DNA from: Opitutia bacterium
GTDB taxonomy: Bacteria; Verrucomicrobiota; Verrucomicrobiia; Opitutales; Opitutaceae
NCBI GenBank assembly: GCA_947474365.1
Contig: CANJIU010000039.1
Location: 1 to 64,000, forward strand
Reading direction: 5' to 3'
DNA length: 64,000 bases
In this document: positions 19,801 through 27,843 of the stretch, piece by piece
Numbering within the stretch: position 1 is the stretch's first letter
Layout: every line of letters begins with the position of its first letter
Made by a program: the position numbers and the translations under genes
Notes under the pieces: generated by a model
The model's input: only the letters and a program-made list of their open reading frames with translations
Database searches by the model: none
What the model was told of the DNA's origin: nothing

Positions 19801-20084
19801 GCGTCGATGAACTCGCGGGTTTGCACCGAATACGCCACCGGCGTGTCCTTCAAGTCCCCGGCCAACCGCCCACCGGCGAGAGACGACGCGGCGACAAAGC
19901 CGGAATCGCGTCCGGTCGATACGACAAACGGATTGAGCACGAGGGCGTCATCCTGCGCCGCGGTTCTTGCCGGGCTGACCGGCACGGTTTGGGCGGAGCT
20001 CCCAGATGGCATCAGGCCGGCGAGAGTCATCGCGGTCGTGGCAGAAATCACGCGTCGGGAGGAAATAAATCGAAGGGGGAGCAT
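16857..20084 (-). CDS. TonB-dependent receptor
   Basis: This 1075-residue outer-membrane receptor has a signal peptide (LAGLMPSGSSAQT) and a short N-terminal segment with a TonB-box-like ALVLNPFVVSTG. The plug domain follows (LERIDYARGPNAVLFGNGDF), then a 22-strand-type barrel ending in SATVRF. It lacks the carboxypeptidase-regulatory-like domain of the receptor at 5091-8198 and resembles the FpvA/FhuA-like branch that Opitutaceae have expanded. The ligand is unknown; the adjacent tannase-like esterase and DUF4965 protein suggest plant or algal material. The ATG at 20084 has no visible Shine-Dalgarno sequence. Confidence 0.92.
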   Translation of the reverse strand: MLPLRFISSRRVISATTAMTLAGLMPSGSSAQTVPVSPARTAAQDDALVLNPFVVSTGRDSGFVAASSLAGGRLAGDLKDTPVAYSVQTREFIDALGLTDITEASKWTVNVADIRDNGATEIFGAATQISFRGGSSAATQRDFFPFAVNYDSYNLERIDYARGPNAVLFGNGDFSGTINAVSRAARTDKSFDEVRVSYGSWSNQRFTLDANLALSKRVALRLDLLYADREGWRQFDRERKRGATLASTVNVTSTTQLRLQGEVTDVRRNNPFTTFVDRFTGWDGVTALSALVPTTGLPSDATAKGYSQWGNATTPFFVYAPAFNGTLDLSRTGQTLGGNANANVSVGGVNVVGPSANIAGNPFNEALNLPATRFDRAATGSHFRYPSREFAVSSNNPSFVQPSSAFSAFLTQRIGEHLFASVDHNLSRERRTTEYINSRGLPQVYIDINRTLPDGTPNPEFLQAYSQGYRLRIRVGTFSESTRAALAYVLKDNKWGDFSANAAWQHSNSNSVSDPTVFTAKRSSDPRTWVTPAYTDVVNYRYYWDKPDLPTPEVPSVNYGGTTYQTGWVKDIGGTTVVPAINYTTLDTIQGALKGTLLKGRIHLLGAARNDRYVAYSQFSRVPGDYPTNWDGMTYFYRPDAPSDYGSLSYTPKTAAGVATGSAQPATSRPRTGLLAQAQYANDRFQDDFAPPRVNVKKTTYTVGGLGYLSRDLSVFYNTSTTFNPSAARQNIYGSYYGPQVAAEWSAGLRQSLANGKLSATLGYYHGRQTGQVFDFSSTAQSNLNTFAAASPTPATGTAPAAGLGNRRGLTPVPRFFDTRDSNNEGVEFELVANPTRALRITLNGARPRAYQSNVAAGFAGYYAQNEAVLRQIAADTSVLIDSRTLIAAVNAAVPTTIRSPDANGVASAWNSLQTIRANIIDGKQLVTRLPLLTGNVFADYSFREGRLKGFKIGAGANYRARQAISYRGGDSIVDPTNPANAIDDPNVGALDPVYLHGYTTATLVFGYNVRLTRGYTLQLDFKIDNLLDYSAPLYTNTVQRPVGGNLSTPARVATPSNLYYLTPRNYTLSATVRF

Positions 20085-20219
20085 TCGCGAAACAGGGGTT
20101 ACCGGGTGTTTGATTGATCAGGCAGGTGGTGGTCGAACGGCGATAAAGGCAGTTTCCCCGCTCACCATCACGATCAAAAAAGCCGCAAACGATTCCCGTG
20201 CCCGCCCGGTCGCTCCGCC

Positions 20220-22682
20220 TCACGGCGTCACTGCGCGTACGAAACCGACATCGACATACTGGTCGCCCGTCGTCTGCAGGCAGTGGACTGCGATCAGATT
20301 CCGCCCTGGCCGGAGCGTGGCGAGCGCCGGACCGGCGATCTCGAACGGCTCGTACGATGTCAGATAACCCTTGGAGCGGGCCGCGCGCACGCCGTTGAGG
20401 TAAATTTCCACGTCTTCATCGTGGTGCACGAGCAGCATCAGATCGCCGACCGGCCCGGAGGGCAGCTCGATCTCGCGTCGCAGCCAGATTTCAGCCGTGT
20501 CCCATTTTGTCCGCACCGTCGCCCCTGGAGTTGGCTCCGTGCCAAAGCCTCCTAACCCCTCCTTCCACCCGGTCGTCTGAAATCCTAGCGCAAACCAATT
20601 TTTGCCGGGGGTCTTCGTCGTGTACTGCCACGTCGCAGACTTGGTCTCCGCAGTGGGAACCACGGTAACCAAACGCGGCGACCGGGGAATCGGCGCCCAA
20701 TTGGCGGCGTGCGTCCGTTCGCGACCGGCCCATTTCCGCCATACCTCGCGGTCGTAGAGCATCTGCAAAAACACTCCGCCCACCACCGGACGCGCCGTGA
20801 AGCCGCGCTTGCGGGCGCTGTCGGTGAAGTACCAATCGGTCATCGGCGATCGATCGGGCGTCTCGTTGAGGAACCGGAACACCGGCGCGACGAGCGCTGC
20901 AAAATCCCCGCGATTCCGGGTGAGCGTCGCCGTCCAGAGGATCCAGTCGAGCTTCGTATAGAGCGAGCGGTTGTCCAACGGCAGGCCGAATTGGTTCTGA
21001 ATCCGCTTGTAGTAGTCCATTTCCTTCCGGAGGACCTCATCCGGAAACAGCCCGAGGCCAAGGATGCGGTCCCAGGTGATGTTGTATTTCTGGCTCCACG
21101 TGCCCGGCTTGTCGAAGGCCAGCCGGAAGTGATCTCCGTCGGCGGCTTCGTCGACCCAGCGCCGCGCAAACCCCTTGGCCAGCTGCGTGTACTCGGCCGC
21201 CTTGGCCGCGTCGCCGCGCAGTGCACAGAGCTGACCGAACGCACCCAGACCGCAGATCGCCTTCGAGGACAGGTTGACGTTGTGCGCCAGATGCCCGGCA
21301 AAATCGTCCGTGCACAGTTGGTTCTCGGGGTCGAAGCCCTTCGCCTTCAGGTAGTCGGCCCACGTCTCCAGCTGCTTCCAGTAACGGCCCGCGAAATCCG
21401 CGTTGCCTTCCATCTGCGCCACCGCGGCAAACAAGATCAAGAGGTTGCCGCTCTCCTCGACGGGCATCTGGTTGAACTCGGTCCGCTCTCCGCCGCCGTA
21501 CACCTGGCCATTGGCCTTCGGATACGTGCCCAGGTCATGCGGCGCGAACGGAAATCGCCAGCGCTCCGACGCGGCGTAGTCCATGAAGGGAACCAAGAAC
21601 GACTTCGTCAGGGTCGGGCCGAACAGCAGGAATTGGGGCGACATCGGATAGAACACGTCGCTGGTGCTGATGCAGCCGTTGGAATGGTTCTCTTTGCAGA
21701 ACGACATCGGCTGACCGTTGGCGTCGGCGACAAATTTCCCTGCCGCGAAGCATTGCCGAAACGCCAGCGCGCCCAATGCGGCGTACTGCTCGCCCCCCGC
21801 TTTTGTCAGGTCCGCCATCAACTCCGCGTCGAAGGCCGCGCAACGTCGGGCAAGCGCCCCGTAGTCCTTCGCCGCCGCCGCCAACAGCTCGGCCGCCTCC
21901 CAACCGTGGCGCCGCCAGTACGGCCGGAGATTTTGCCGCATGTACTGGATCGAGTACCCATCGTCGTACGCGAGGATCAACCGACACGACCCAGGGGTGG
22001 AAAGCTTCCAGGTCGCCGTGCCCGGCTCCTTCCCAACCGCACCTTCGGTCGCCATGTAAAAATAACCCCAATCAATGCGCAGATCATCCCCCTTCTTTTC
22101 GAGCACGGGTTGCTCCTTGGAACCGGCTTTCCAAGCGGCCAGCCCACCGACTTTGACCTGCGACCACTCGACCGCCTGCTTCTGATCGTTGATCGCCAAT
22201 TCGCCGTTGGCCGCAAACTGGATTTCAACGTCGTGCTTCTTTCCGTCGGCCGCCTGCACGTCCCAGGTCAGATAAGTCACAGGGCGCGCCAACACGTCCA
22301 GGTCGTCCGGCAGCGACGGCGTCAGGAACGTCAGCGTCAGCGCCACGCCGGCCCCCGCGAATTCGTACACCGTCCGGGTAGGCCAGACCGTGAGTTTCTG
22401 CTGCGGCAGCGCGGGCGTCTCCTTCGGCTCCGCCCCCATCACCCGAAACGCCACCCCGTCGATCCGGACCTGTGACGACAGCCGGTGCGGTTTGCCCGTC
22501 CAATGCACCGTATCCGCGTCGGAGAGACGGTCAGCCGGCGACCAGATGCTGAAGTATGGGTCGCAGGCCACGAGCGGAACCGCGGGCGGTCGGAGAACTT
22601 CCGCCGCGGACGCGAAACCCGCAAAATTCGACAGGGCGCCAAGCGCGAGGCCCACAAGTGCGAGATGCTGGAGCGTTTTCAT
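20220..22682 (-). CDS. DUF5127/DUF4965/DUF1793 (glutaminase-like) exported protein with C-terminal jelly-roll
   Basis: This 820-residue exported protein starts with a signal peptide (MKTLQHLALVGLALGALSNF). An N-terminal beta-rich domain (VPLVACDPYFSIWSPADRLS) matches the DUF4964/DUF5127 type. An alpha/alpha-barrel middle (DUF4965/DUF1793) follows, with conserved patches FCKENHSNGCISTSDVFYP, PFAPHDLGTYP and QLCTDDFAGHLAHNVNLS. The last about 130 residues (WFALGFQTTGW to DVEIYLNGVRAA) form a sugar-binding-like jelly-roll. Family members are often named glutaminase A-like, but the barrel is glycosidase-like and the reaction is not established. The ATG at 22682 is chosen at the signal peptide; upstream in-frame sequence has no coding character. 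Confidence 0.85.
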   Translation of the reverse strand: MKTLQHLALVGLALGALSNFAGFASAAEVLRPPAVPLVACDPYFSIWSPADRLSDADTVHWTGKPHRLSSQVRIDGVAFRVMGAEPKETPALPQQKLTVWPTRTVYEFAGAGVALTLTFLTPSLPDDLDVLARPVTYLTWDVQAADGKKHDVEIQFAANGELAINDQKQAVEWSQVKVGGLAAWKAGSKEQPVLEKKGDDLRIDWGYFYMATEGAVGKEPGTATWKLSTPGSCRLILAYDDGYSIQYMRQNLRPYWRRHGWEAAELLAAAAKDYGALARRCAAFDAELMADLTKAGGEQYAALGALAFRQCFAAGKFVADANGQPMSFCKENHSNGCISTSDVFYPMSPQFLLFGPTLTKSFLVPFMDYAASERWRFPFAPHDLGTYPKANGQVYGGGERTEFNQMPVEESGNLLILFAAVAQMEGNADFAGRYWKQLETWADYLKAKGFDPENQLCTDDFAGHLAHNVNLSSKAICGLGAFGQLCALRGDAAKAAEYTQLAKGFARRWVDEAADGDHFRLAFDKPGTWSQKYNITWDRILGLGLFPDEVLRKEMDYYKRIQNQFGLPLDNRSLYTKLDWILWTATLTRNRGDFAALVAPVFRFLNETPDRSPMTDWYFTDSARKRGFTARPVVGGVFLQMLYDREVWRKWAGRERTHAANWAPIPRSPRLVTVVPTAETKSATWQYTTKTPGKNWFALGFQTTGWKEGLGGFGTEPTPGATVRTKWDTAEIWLRREIELPSGPVGDLMLLVHHDEDVEIYLNGVRAARSKGYLTSYEPFEIAGPALATLRPGRNLIAVHCLQTTGDQYVDVGFVRAVTP

Positions 22683-22866
22683 GGTGATGACGGGCGCCGG
22701 GAGGGCTGCCGGTGCAAAAGGAGCGCCGGCGTTGAGAAGCGAAAGAACGGCGAAAAATATCCCGGCCAGAAAGTTGTCCGGATTCTGATCGCCAACTCCT
22801 TCGGGCCGCAATCCCCCTTGGTCAGAGAGTACCTGCTGTAATAGCGGATAACAGTTGGGACGTGGA

Positions 22867-22884
22867 CGATCGCCTGCGCGATCG
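22867..22884. promoter_or_regulatory. palindrome in the divergent promoter region
   Basis: CGATCGC (22867-22873) and GCGATCG (22878-22884) form a perfect 7-bp inverted repeat with a four-base spacer. It lies in the 282-base space between the minus-strand DUF4965 gene (start 22682) and the plus-strand DUF1080 gene (start 22965), about 80 bases before the latter. It could be an operator or a short hairpin; no specific regulator family can be assigned. Confidence 0.3.
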
Positions 22885-22964
22885 GCCCGCAACCGGGAGC
22901 GAAACGCCTCGATCGGCGAAATCGCGCTTCCCGTACGGGGCAAGAGCGTTCAAGGTTTCGACCG

Positions 22965-23585
22965 ATGAACCGCCCAACCGTTACCCTTGCGTTTGCACTC
23001 TACCTCGCTGCCGCCCTTGGCGGTTCCGCCGCCGAGCCGAAATTCGCGCCGCTTTTCAACGGCAAGGATCTGACCAACTTCAAGGCCGAGGATTCGAAGG
23101 AGTTCTGGCGCGTCGAGAAAGGGGTCCTCATCGGGGAGAACAATGCCGCCAAGAAGGGAAACTATCTCTGGACGCAGAAGGATTACGCGGACTTCGTGAT
23201 CGAATTCGACGTCCGCTGGAAGGGAACCACGGACCGGGGAGTCGACACGGGTGTCGAGATGCGCAAGCCGCACATTCAACTGCAACTCGGCATTTCGGGC
23301 AGCCTGCGAGTCGACATGTCGGGCTCATTTTATACCGGCGGCAAGCCGGCCTACCCCGAGGCGGGTCAGGCCAAGGACGCGAAGAAGCTCATGAAGCCCG
23401 AGGGCGAGTGGAACACGTTTCGGATTCAGGCGAAGGGCAACACCTTCACCTGCTGGATCAACGGCAAGAAGGCGTCGGAATACACCGACGCGAAATTCTC
23501 AGGGGCGGCACCGCTCGGACTGCAAATCCACCCCGGGGTCGAGATGAAGTGCGAGTATCGGAATGTGAAAATCGCCGAGCTGTGA
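22965..23585 (+). CDS. DUF1080 (3-keto-disaccharide hydrolase domain) protein
   Basis: This 206-residue exported protein has a signal peptide to about residue 23 and a single DUF1080 concanavalin-like domain. It begins at FAPLFNGKDLTNFKAED and continues through FWRVEKGVLIGEN, DFVIEFDVRW, GEWNTFRIQAKGNTFTCWIN and APLGLQIHPGVEMKCEYRNV. DUF1080 members are linked to hydrolysis or elimination of 3-keto-glycosides, with an oxidoreductase partner producing the keto sugar. No such oxidoreductase is adjacent here; one lies at 43110-44549. It stands alone on the plus strand, facing a sulfatase gene across a strong bidirectional hairpin. Confidence 0.9.
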   Translation: MNRPTVTLAFALYLAAALGGSAAEPKFAPLFNGKDLTNFKAEDSKEFWRVEKGVLIGENNAAKKGNYLWTQKDYADFVIEFDVRWKGTTDRGVDTGVEMRKPHIQLQLGISGSLRVDMSGSFYTGGKPAYPEAGQAKDAKKLMKPEGEWNTFRIQAKGNTFTCWINGKKASEYTDAKFSGAAPLGLQIHPGVEMKCEYRNVKIAEL

Positions 23586-23592
23586 CGCGGCC

Positions 23593-23622
23593 GAAACCGC
23601 GGCGTGTGTCCGCCGCGGTTTC
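23593..23622. terminator. perfect 12-bp stem between convergent genes
   Basis: GAAACCGCGGCG (23593-23604) and CGCCGCGGTTTC (23611-23622) pair perfectly across a six-base loop, eight bases after the DUF1080 stop and 46 bases from the end of the opposing sulfatase gene. The TTTC end gives a short T-run on the plus strand and GAAA a matching one on the minus strand, so it can work both ways. A second 7-bp hairpin (CCGCGGC/GCCGCGG, 23637-23653) follows immediately. Confidence 0.7.
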
Positions 23623-23667
23623 ACGATTCGCCGGGCCCGCGGCCAAGCCGCGGCCCGCCCGACCACC

Positions 23668-25263
23668 TCAATTCTCCTGCGCGGCGGCTTTTTTCCGCCC
23701 GGGCTTTTTCGGCGCCTCACCCGAGCCTTCGACCGACGAGAGTTGGAGCTTCGCCTCCTGCGCCTTGAGCCAGGTGTCGTAGGCCTTGGTGCGGCCCGCG
23801 GTGTACTTGTAAGTGTCGAAAATCGCGCCGTTGCCGAGCGCACGCGGGTCCTCCTCCTCGACAAGCAGCTTCATCATGCGGGCGCGCATCGACTCCATCG
23901 TCGACATGTACGCGAGGTCATGGGCGATGTTGTTCACGCCCTGCGGATCACGGCGCAAATCATAGAGTTCGTCCGGCGGGCGCTTGCCAAAGGAGAGTTC
24001 GTAATACGAGCCGCCGATTAGCTTGAGGAGTTCCTTCGTCGGACTCGGGTCGCAATTGCCAAAATCAGTCTCCGGGTTGCCGGCGGGCCACCGATCGGGA
24101 TGAAAATTGTGCACGTAGAGGAAGTCCTTGGTCTGCAAAGCCCGCACCGGATAGCCGAGATCGTTCGGCCGGCCCAGGTCGTGACGCTCCTTGCCCACCA
24201 GCATCTCCGTCCGGTTTTCGATCCAGCCGGACCCAGGTGAGCGCAGGAGGTTCACGAGGCTCTTCCCGGTCATCTGCGCATGCGGCTTCAGCCCCGCGAG
24301 CTCCATATAGGTCGGCGCAAAGTCGCGGACATTGATGAAGTCCTCCACCACCCGACCGGGCTTGATGCCCTTGCCCCAACGCATCGCGAGCGGCAGCCGA
24401 AACCCGTCCTCATGGATCTGTCCTTTGACATACGGGAACGGCATCCCGTGGTCCGAGGTCACGACGATGAGGGTGTTCTCCAATTCCCCGCTGGCCTGCA
24501 GGGCGGCGAGCGCCTTGCCGATGAACGCGTCACCCCATTCAACCTCGATCGCGTAGTCCGCGAGGTCGCCGCGCACCACGGCCGTGTCGGGGAGGTACAA
24601 CGGCACCGTGACGTCGGCGAGCTTCTTGCCGAGGCGCACGCCGGAGTTGAGCTCGTAGCTTCGGTGCGGTTCGTGGAAACCCATCCAGAAACAGAAGGGT
24701 TTTCCCTTCGGCCGCTGCTGGAGAAACGCCTCAAAGTTTTTGCTGTAGTTGTTTTGATTGATCCCTTTCGCGGGCACTTCGTTTCGATATTCGCCGAACT
24801 CCGGTCCCGCCGGATTGCGCGTCCGCTTGGCCTGTGTCTTGTAGTCGCCCGGCCCCCACCCTTTGCCGGTCAGTCCCACCGTATACCCGGCCTGCTCGAG
24901 CAAATCCGGATAAACCTCAAAACCGGCCGGAAACAATCCGTTGTGCGACACCGCCTCCTTGAGCTGCCAGGAATTGCGCCCGGTGAGGATCGTCGCCCGA
25001 CAGGGGCTGCACTTCGGGTTCGAGGTAAAGGCATTTTGGAACAGCACGCCCTCGCGCGCGATGCGGTCGAAATTGGGCGTCTTGACCCAGGTCGAGCCAT
25101 AGGCGCCGGCGTGCTGCCAGCCCCAGTCGTCGAAAATGATGAAAAGGATGTTCGGCCGCGCCGCGTCGGCCGCCGACGCCGCAGACACCGCACGCATTAG
25201 CGTCAGCACTACGAAAAGCGGAAGACTCCGCCGCCAAAACCGGACCAGGATGTTTGTTGTCAT
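23668..25263 (-). CDS. type I sulfatase (formylglycine-dependent), exported
   Basis: This 531-residue sulfatase hydrolyses sulfate esters, most likely from glycans. A signal peptide (to about residue 31) is followed by PNILFIIFDDWGW, which carries the metal-binding Asp pair. The formylglycine signature is CSPCR at 85-89 followed by ATILTGR, so Cys85 would be converted to the catalytic formylglycine. Cys88 inside the motif is unusual. The KGWGPGDYK and TSDHGMPFPYVKGQ regions supply further active-site residues. The C-terminus has a Lys-rich tail (KKPGRKKAA). It is the last gene of a likely three-gene operon (esterase, sulfatase, sulfatase). No sulfatase-maturing enzyme is encoded in the window. 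Confidence 0.93.
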   Translation of the reverse strand: MTTNILVRFWRRSLPLFVVLTLMRAVSAASAADAARPNILFIIFDDWGWQHAGAYGSTWVKTPNFDRIAREGVLFQNAFTSNPKCSPCRATILTGRNSWQLKEAVSHNGLFPAGFEVYPDLLEQAGYTVGLTGKGWGPGDYKTQAKRTRNPAGPEFGEYRNEVPAKGINQNNYSKNFEAFLQQRPKGKPFCFWMGFHEPHRSYELNSGVRLGKKLADVTVPLYLPDTAVVRGDLADYAIEVEWGDAFIGKALAALQASGELENTLIVVTSDHGMPFPYVKGQIHEDGFRLPLAMRWGKGIKPGRVVEDFINVRDFAPTYMELAGLKPHAQMTGKSLVNLLRSPGSGWIENRTEMLVGKERHDLGRPNDLGYPVRALQTKDFLYVHNFHPDRWPAGNPETDFGNCDPSPTKELLKLIGGSYYELSFGKRPPDELYDLRRDPQGVNNIAHDLAYMSTMESMRARMMKLLVEEEDPRALGNGAIFDTYKYTAGRTKAYDTWLKAQEAKLQLSSVEGSGEAPKKPGRKKAAAQEN

Positions 25264-25296
25264 GAAAAATTTGGGACGCTTTTCGGCGGGCGACGC

Positions 25297-26772
25297 TCAA
25301 TTCGCCCCGACGCGGGTGAATCCACGTGAACGCGATCCATTGAGCAATTGCTTCAGTTCGGCGACGACCGCCGGGTTGGCCGCGGCCACGTCTTTCGTTT
25401 CCGCCGGATCGTCGCGGAGGTTGTAGAGTTCGTCACGGCCCGGTTCACCCTTGGATTTTTTCGCCGCCTGCGCCGCCTTCTTGGCATTACGGTGTTCGAA
25501 CTTCGGCGCGCCCGTCCGCTCGACGAGTTTCCAGTCGCCCCGGCGGATGGCATAGACGCTCGAAGCAGCCTGTAAAATCATATGGTCGCGCACCGGCGCG
25601 CCGGCCCTCGCCTCGGTGAACGCGCGCGAGACATCAAAGCTGTCCTCCGCGGCGCCCTTCGGCAGCGGCGCGTGGAGGATGCCTGCCACCGTCGCCACCA
25701 CATCGGTGAGTCCAATGACCTGCTCGCTGACCGTACCCGCAGGAACGCGCCCCGGCCAGCGCACCAGGAACGGTTCCCGGAAACCGCCCTCCCACTCGGA
25801 ATGCTTGCCTCCCCGCAGCGCCCCGTTGATCGCCAGGCCCGCCGCCATCGCTTTCGCGGCATTGGGATTGGTGGCGTTGGTGACGCCGCCGTTGTCGCTC
25901 GTGAAAATGACGAGGGTGTTGTCCGCCAATTTCAGCCGGTCGAGCGCCGCGAGCACCTCGCCCACGGACCAGTCGAGTTCCTGAATGAAGTCACCGTATT
26001 TCCCATACGGGCTGCCGGTGAAGCGCGGGTTGGGCGCAACCGGTTCGTGCACGGCATTGGGCGCGAAATACAGAAGGAACGGCTTCCCGGATTTTTGCTG
26101 CTCCAGCCAGCCGACTACCTTGCCCGTGAACGTCTGCATGATGGTCTCTTCTTTCCACGGCGCTGAAATGCCGCTGGTCGTGTTGTTCTCCCGTCCGCCG
26201 CCCTGAATCAGCACGGGCTGGCCGGGGATTCGTCCGACAACCGTGCTGTTTTCGATGAAGCAATGTGGCCCCGACCACGGGTTGGAGCCCAGCCCGAAGA
26301 AGTAATCGAAGCCGATTTCAAGCGGCCCCGGTTTGAGCGAGTCGCTCCAATCCGTTCGGGTCGTGGTTCCCATTCCGAGATGCCATTTGCCGAAGGCCGC
26401 AGTCCGGTAGCCCTGGCCCTTGCACACGGAGGCGAGCGTGACGCGATTCGTTTCGATGTGGAGCGGTGCGTTCGCGGGCAGCACCTCGCCGTCCTTGATC
26501 GACGTGCGCCAGTAATAGCGCCCCGTCATCAGGCCGTAGCGCGTCGGCGAGCACACCGAACCGGGCGCATACGCGTGGGTGAAGCGCCGGCCTTCGCGCG
26601 CCAGCCGATCAAGGTTCGGCGTCTTCAATCCCGTGGCGCCAAAACACGTCGCACTCCCCCACCCATAATCATCTGAGAGGATCACCACGACGTTCGGCTT
26701 CGAATCCGCCGCCAGGGAGGATCGCCCGCCGAAAGCGGCAAGGGCCAACAGGAGAAATACGACGTTCTTCAT
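25297..26772 (-). CDS. arylsulfatase, exported
   Basis: This 491-residue type I sulfatase has a signal peptide ending near SSLAA. It has the metal site PNVVVILSDDYGWG and the formylglycine signature CSPTR (74-78) within CSPTRYGLMTGR; KWHLGMG and FTSDNGGVTNATN are further family landmarks. The substrate is not deducible from sequence. The ORF starts at ATG 26772, nine bases after the esterase gene (ends at 26782), and is followed after 33 bases by the next sulfatase. The gene order esterase-sulfatase-sulfatase, divergent from a GH95 fucosidase, fits removal of acetyl and sulfate groups from a fucosylated polysaccharide before chain hydrolysis (inference). Confidence 0.93.
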   Translation of the reverse strand: MKNVVFLLLALAAFGGRSSLAADSKPNVVVILSDDYGWGSATCFGATGLKTPNLDRLAREGRRFTHAYAPGSVCSPTRYGLMTGRYYWRTSIKDGEVLPANAPLHIETNRVTLASVCKGQGYRTAAFGKWHLGMGTTTRTDWSDSLKPGPLEIGFDYFFGLGSNPWSGPHCFIENSTVVGRIPGQPVLIQGGGRENNTTSGISAPWKEETIMQTFTGKVVGWLEQQKSGKPFLLYFAPNAVHEPVAPNPRFTGSPYGKYGDFIQELDWSVGEVLAALDRLKLADNTLVIFTSDNGGVTNATNPNAAKAMAAGLAINGALRGGKHSEWEGGFREPFLVRWPGRVPAGTVSEQVIGLTDVVATVAGILHAPLPKGAAEDSFDVSRAFTEARAGAPVRDHMILQAASSVYAIRRGDWKLVERTGAPKFEHRNAKKAAQAAKKSKGEPGRDELYNLRDDPAETKDVAAANPAVVAELKQLLNGSRSRGFTRVGAN

Positions 26773-26781
26773 GGTGCTGCG

Positions 26782-27756
26782 CTATTTCTTTCCAACAAAC
26801 TTGGCCGACTTGCCCTTCAATTGGCGGACGAAGAACTCCGCCATTTCCTGGTCCGGCTCGGCGCCCTCATCACGGTGCCGCACGATGCATTCGAGGCCGA
26901 GCGCATCCATCTTTTCCTTCAGCCGCAGGCCGAAATTGATGTGATGGATGCCCTGCCCGTCCTTCGGATTCGCCGGCAGAATCCGCGCCTCCGAGTAAAA
27001 CGCGTAAACTGGCGGATCGTCGCGCGTGAGATAATTGATAGCCGACGCGCCTTCGTAACGCGCGTAGGCTTTGGGCGTGTCAAACTCCTCCGGCTTCAGG
27101 CCGAAAAAATCCGGGAGCGCCGGATGCCGCGCCGCCGCCTCGCCGACCCACGCCCGGATGACGCGCGGATCGTAGGAGCTCTGGGCGCCGTTCACCGCCA
27201 TGCAGGTGAGGCGCGTCGATTCGCGCAGGACGGGATCGGCGTTCTTCGGATCAGCGAGGTCGTCATGGAAACCAATCCACAGCGAGGTACCGGCCCCCGC
27301 TGACCCACCCGTGGCGCCGATGTGTTTCGGGTCGAGGTTCCACGCCTTCGCGTTGCGGCGCGCAAATTGGATCGCCCGCGCCGAATCGAGATAATGCGCC
27401 GGAAAACTCACCTCGGGCGAGAAGCGGTAATTGATCGCCATCACCGAGATTCCGTTGGCCAGAAGCCGGGTGAGCAGCCCAACCGGCACACCTTCCTTGC
27501 TGCCCGCGCGGAATCCACCGCCGTGGATGAAGACGACGAGCGGCGTCGGCGCATCCGACTTGGCGTTCCACAAATCGAGCACATGGCGCACATGCGGTCC
27601 GTAACTCACGTCAGCGAGATCCGGAGACGGTTTCGGCGGACCCTTCTTGGCACCCTGCGCCGAGAGAGGCGCGAGCAGAAAGGCCAGCGACACCAACGCC
27701 ATGGCAATGGCGCGCCTCGGGCTGGAGCAGGTCCATCGAAGTGAGGGGAACTTCAT
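26782..27756 (-). CDS. alpha/beta hydrolase esterase (HGGG type), exported
   Basis: This 324-residue exported carboxylesterase/lipase-like enzyme has a signal peptide at residues about 13-35 (RRAIAMALVSLAFLLAPLSA). It has the oxyanion motif HGGG (78-81), nucleophile motif GGSAG with Ser152, and a His in the GIHHINFG region. These mark the hormone-sensitive-lipase/BD-FAE group that often removes acetyl groups from polysaccharides. The start at 27756 (MKFPSLRW) is preferred; a longer open frame runs upstream but is antisense to the fucosidase gene and has no family resemblance. It heads the minus-strand operon and shares an 87-base divergent promoter region with the GH95 gene. Confidence 0.85.
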   Translation of the reverse strand: MKFPSLRWTCSSPRRAIAMALVSLAFLLAPLSAQGAKKGPPKPSPDLADVSYGPHVRHVLDLWNAKSDAPTPLVVFIHGGGFRAGSKEGVPVGLLTRLLANGISVMAINYRFSPEVSFPAHYLDSARAIQFARRNAKAWNLDPKHIGATGGSAGAGTSLWIGFHDDLADPKNADPVLRESTRLTCMAVNGAQSSYDPRVIRAWVGEAAARHPALPDFFGLKPEEFDTPKAYARYEGASAINYLTRDDPPVYAFYSEARILPANPKDGQGIHHINFGLRLKEKMDALGLECIVRHRDEGAEPDQEMAEFFVRQLKGKSAKFVGKK

Positions 27757-27843
27757 GCCCGCGAGCAAAGCGCCAAAACCGACAAGGGCGAGAAAATGGT
27801 TTCCGAATCTCACCTTCACCGGCATCCTCCCTCTATTCACACC

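Noticed and set aside
15855..20117. A plus-strand open frame of about 1420 codons
   Set aside because: It is antisense to a tannase-like gene and a TonB receptor with clear family sequence. Its translation is Arg/Gly/Val-rich with no domains, as expected for the complementary frame of high-GC coding DNA.
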